DNA of 5,224 nt from Methanoculleus sp. (GTDB lineage: Archaea; Halobacteriota; Methanomicrobia; Methanomicrobiales; Methanoculleaceae). Within the stretch, counting starts at the first letter, position 1; every line of letters starts with the position of its first letter. A program made the position numbers and the translations under genes. The stretch is taken from assembly GCA_028698765.1 (NCBI GenBank), contig JAQVVW010000132.1, forward strand, positions 1-5,224, read 5' to 3'. Below, one piece after another: positions 5,102 to 5,224 of the stretch. A model generated the notes under the pieces. That model ran no database searches, was not told the origin of the DNA, and saw nothing but the letters and a program-made list of their open reading frames with translations.

Positions 5102-5111
5102 GAGAAAAAGG
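5102..5111 (-). terminator. Poly-T terminator after tRNA-Gln
   Basis: On the minus strand CCTTTTTCTC begins seven bases past the tRNA discriminator base. Short T runs right after the gene end archaeal tRNA transcripts. The same stretch sits about 29 bases before the TIM barrel ATG, so it may also act as a weak T-rich promoter element. Confidence 0.5.
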
Positions 5112-5117
5112 TTCGAG

Positions 5118-5190
5118 TAGCCCGGAGCAGATTCGAACTGCTGTCGCGAGATCCAGAGTCTCACATGATTGACCGCTACACTACCGGGCT
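5118..5190 (-). tRNA. tRNA-Gln (anticodon CTG)
   Basis: A 73-base tRNA folds on the minus strand. The acceptor AGCCCGG (from 5190) pairs with CCGGGCT ending at 5119, followed by discriminator A at 5118. The D arm contains GTGTAGCGGTCAATCAT. The anticodon stem TGAGA/TCTCG encloses loop CTCTGGA, giving anticodon CTG, which reads the Gln codon CAG. The T arm is AGCAG-TTCGAAT-CTGCT. No intron is present, and the CCA end is not encoded (CTC follows), so it is added after transcription. The promoter should lie near 5215 or beyond the window, and no convincing TATA box is visible in the 34 upstream bases. Confidence 0.96.
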
Positions 5191-5224
5191 ATTGGGCTCT
5201 AAAATGTTGTGTGTAGTTCCTAAT

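Noticed and set aside
4423..5103. Plus-strand open frame opposite the TIM barrel gene
   Set aside because: Low-complexity Gly/Val/Glu-rich translation. The minus-strand gene has a complete metal-ligand pattern.
5118..5190. tRNA-Gln as an integration site with a repeated 3' end
   Set aside because: I found no second copy of the tRNA 3' end (TTCGAATCTGCTCCGGGCT) within the window and no integrase gene.
1..5224. CRISPR array or tandem repeats
   Set aside because: No regularly spaced repeats of suitable length were seen on reading through the window.

Overview
The window looks like chromosomal DNA from a GC-rich methanogenic archaeon, most likely of the Methanomicrobiales (Methanoculleus-like). 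This rests on an archaeal fibrillarin gene directly behind what is probably the end of nop5, a DUF1614 membrane protein of a type common in methanogens, TATA-like boxes about 27 bases before start codons, a tRNA gene without an encoded CCA end, and poly-T termination. The genus is inferred from general familiarity, not from a search.

Plus strand, 1-1396: a short 3' end of a gene, probably nop5, overlaps by ATGA the start of flpA, the 2'-O-methyltransferase of box C/D RNPs. It is followed by a DUF1614 membrane protein that seems to have its own leaderless promoter inside the end of flpA. These are housekeeping genes.

Minus strand, 1435-3401: this is the most interesting part. It holds a type VII (HepT/MntA) toxin-antitoxin pair damaged by a TnpB transposon. 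The hepT toxin frame is complete, but the catalytic His of its RX4HXY motif reads Tyr. The antitoxin gene mntA survives only as a 27-codon 5' piece (3321-3401) and a 35-codon 3' piece (1866-1973). Between them lies a tnpB-only IS200/IS605-type (IS1341-like) element with an intact nuclease gene. The middle of mntA, including the nucleotidyltransferase active site, is absent. The element's 3' end carries three hairpins expected of an omega RNA, and its guide would be read from the mntA 3' piece.

Minus strand, 3613-5190: a second toxin-antitoxin pair, hicB-hicA (antitoxin first, 14-base overlap), follows. Next is a xylose-isomerase-like/AP-endonuclease-2 TIM barrel protein that keeps a complete endonuclease-IV-like set of metal ligands, and then tRNA-Gln(CTG).

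Overall, a toxin-antitoxin and transposon cluster of accessory character sits between two conserved archaeal segments. No CRISPR array, rRNA or replication origin was seen. The 211 bases at 3402-3612 and the 143 bases at 4070-4212 hold no recognisable gene.
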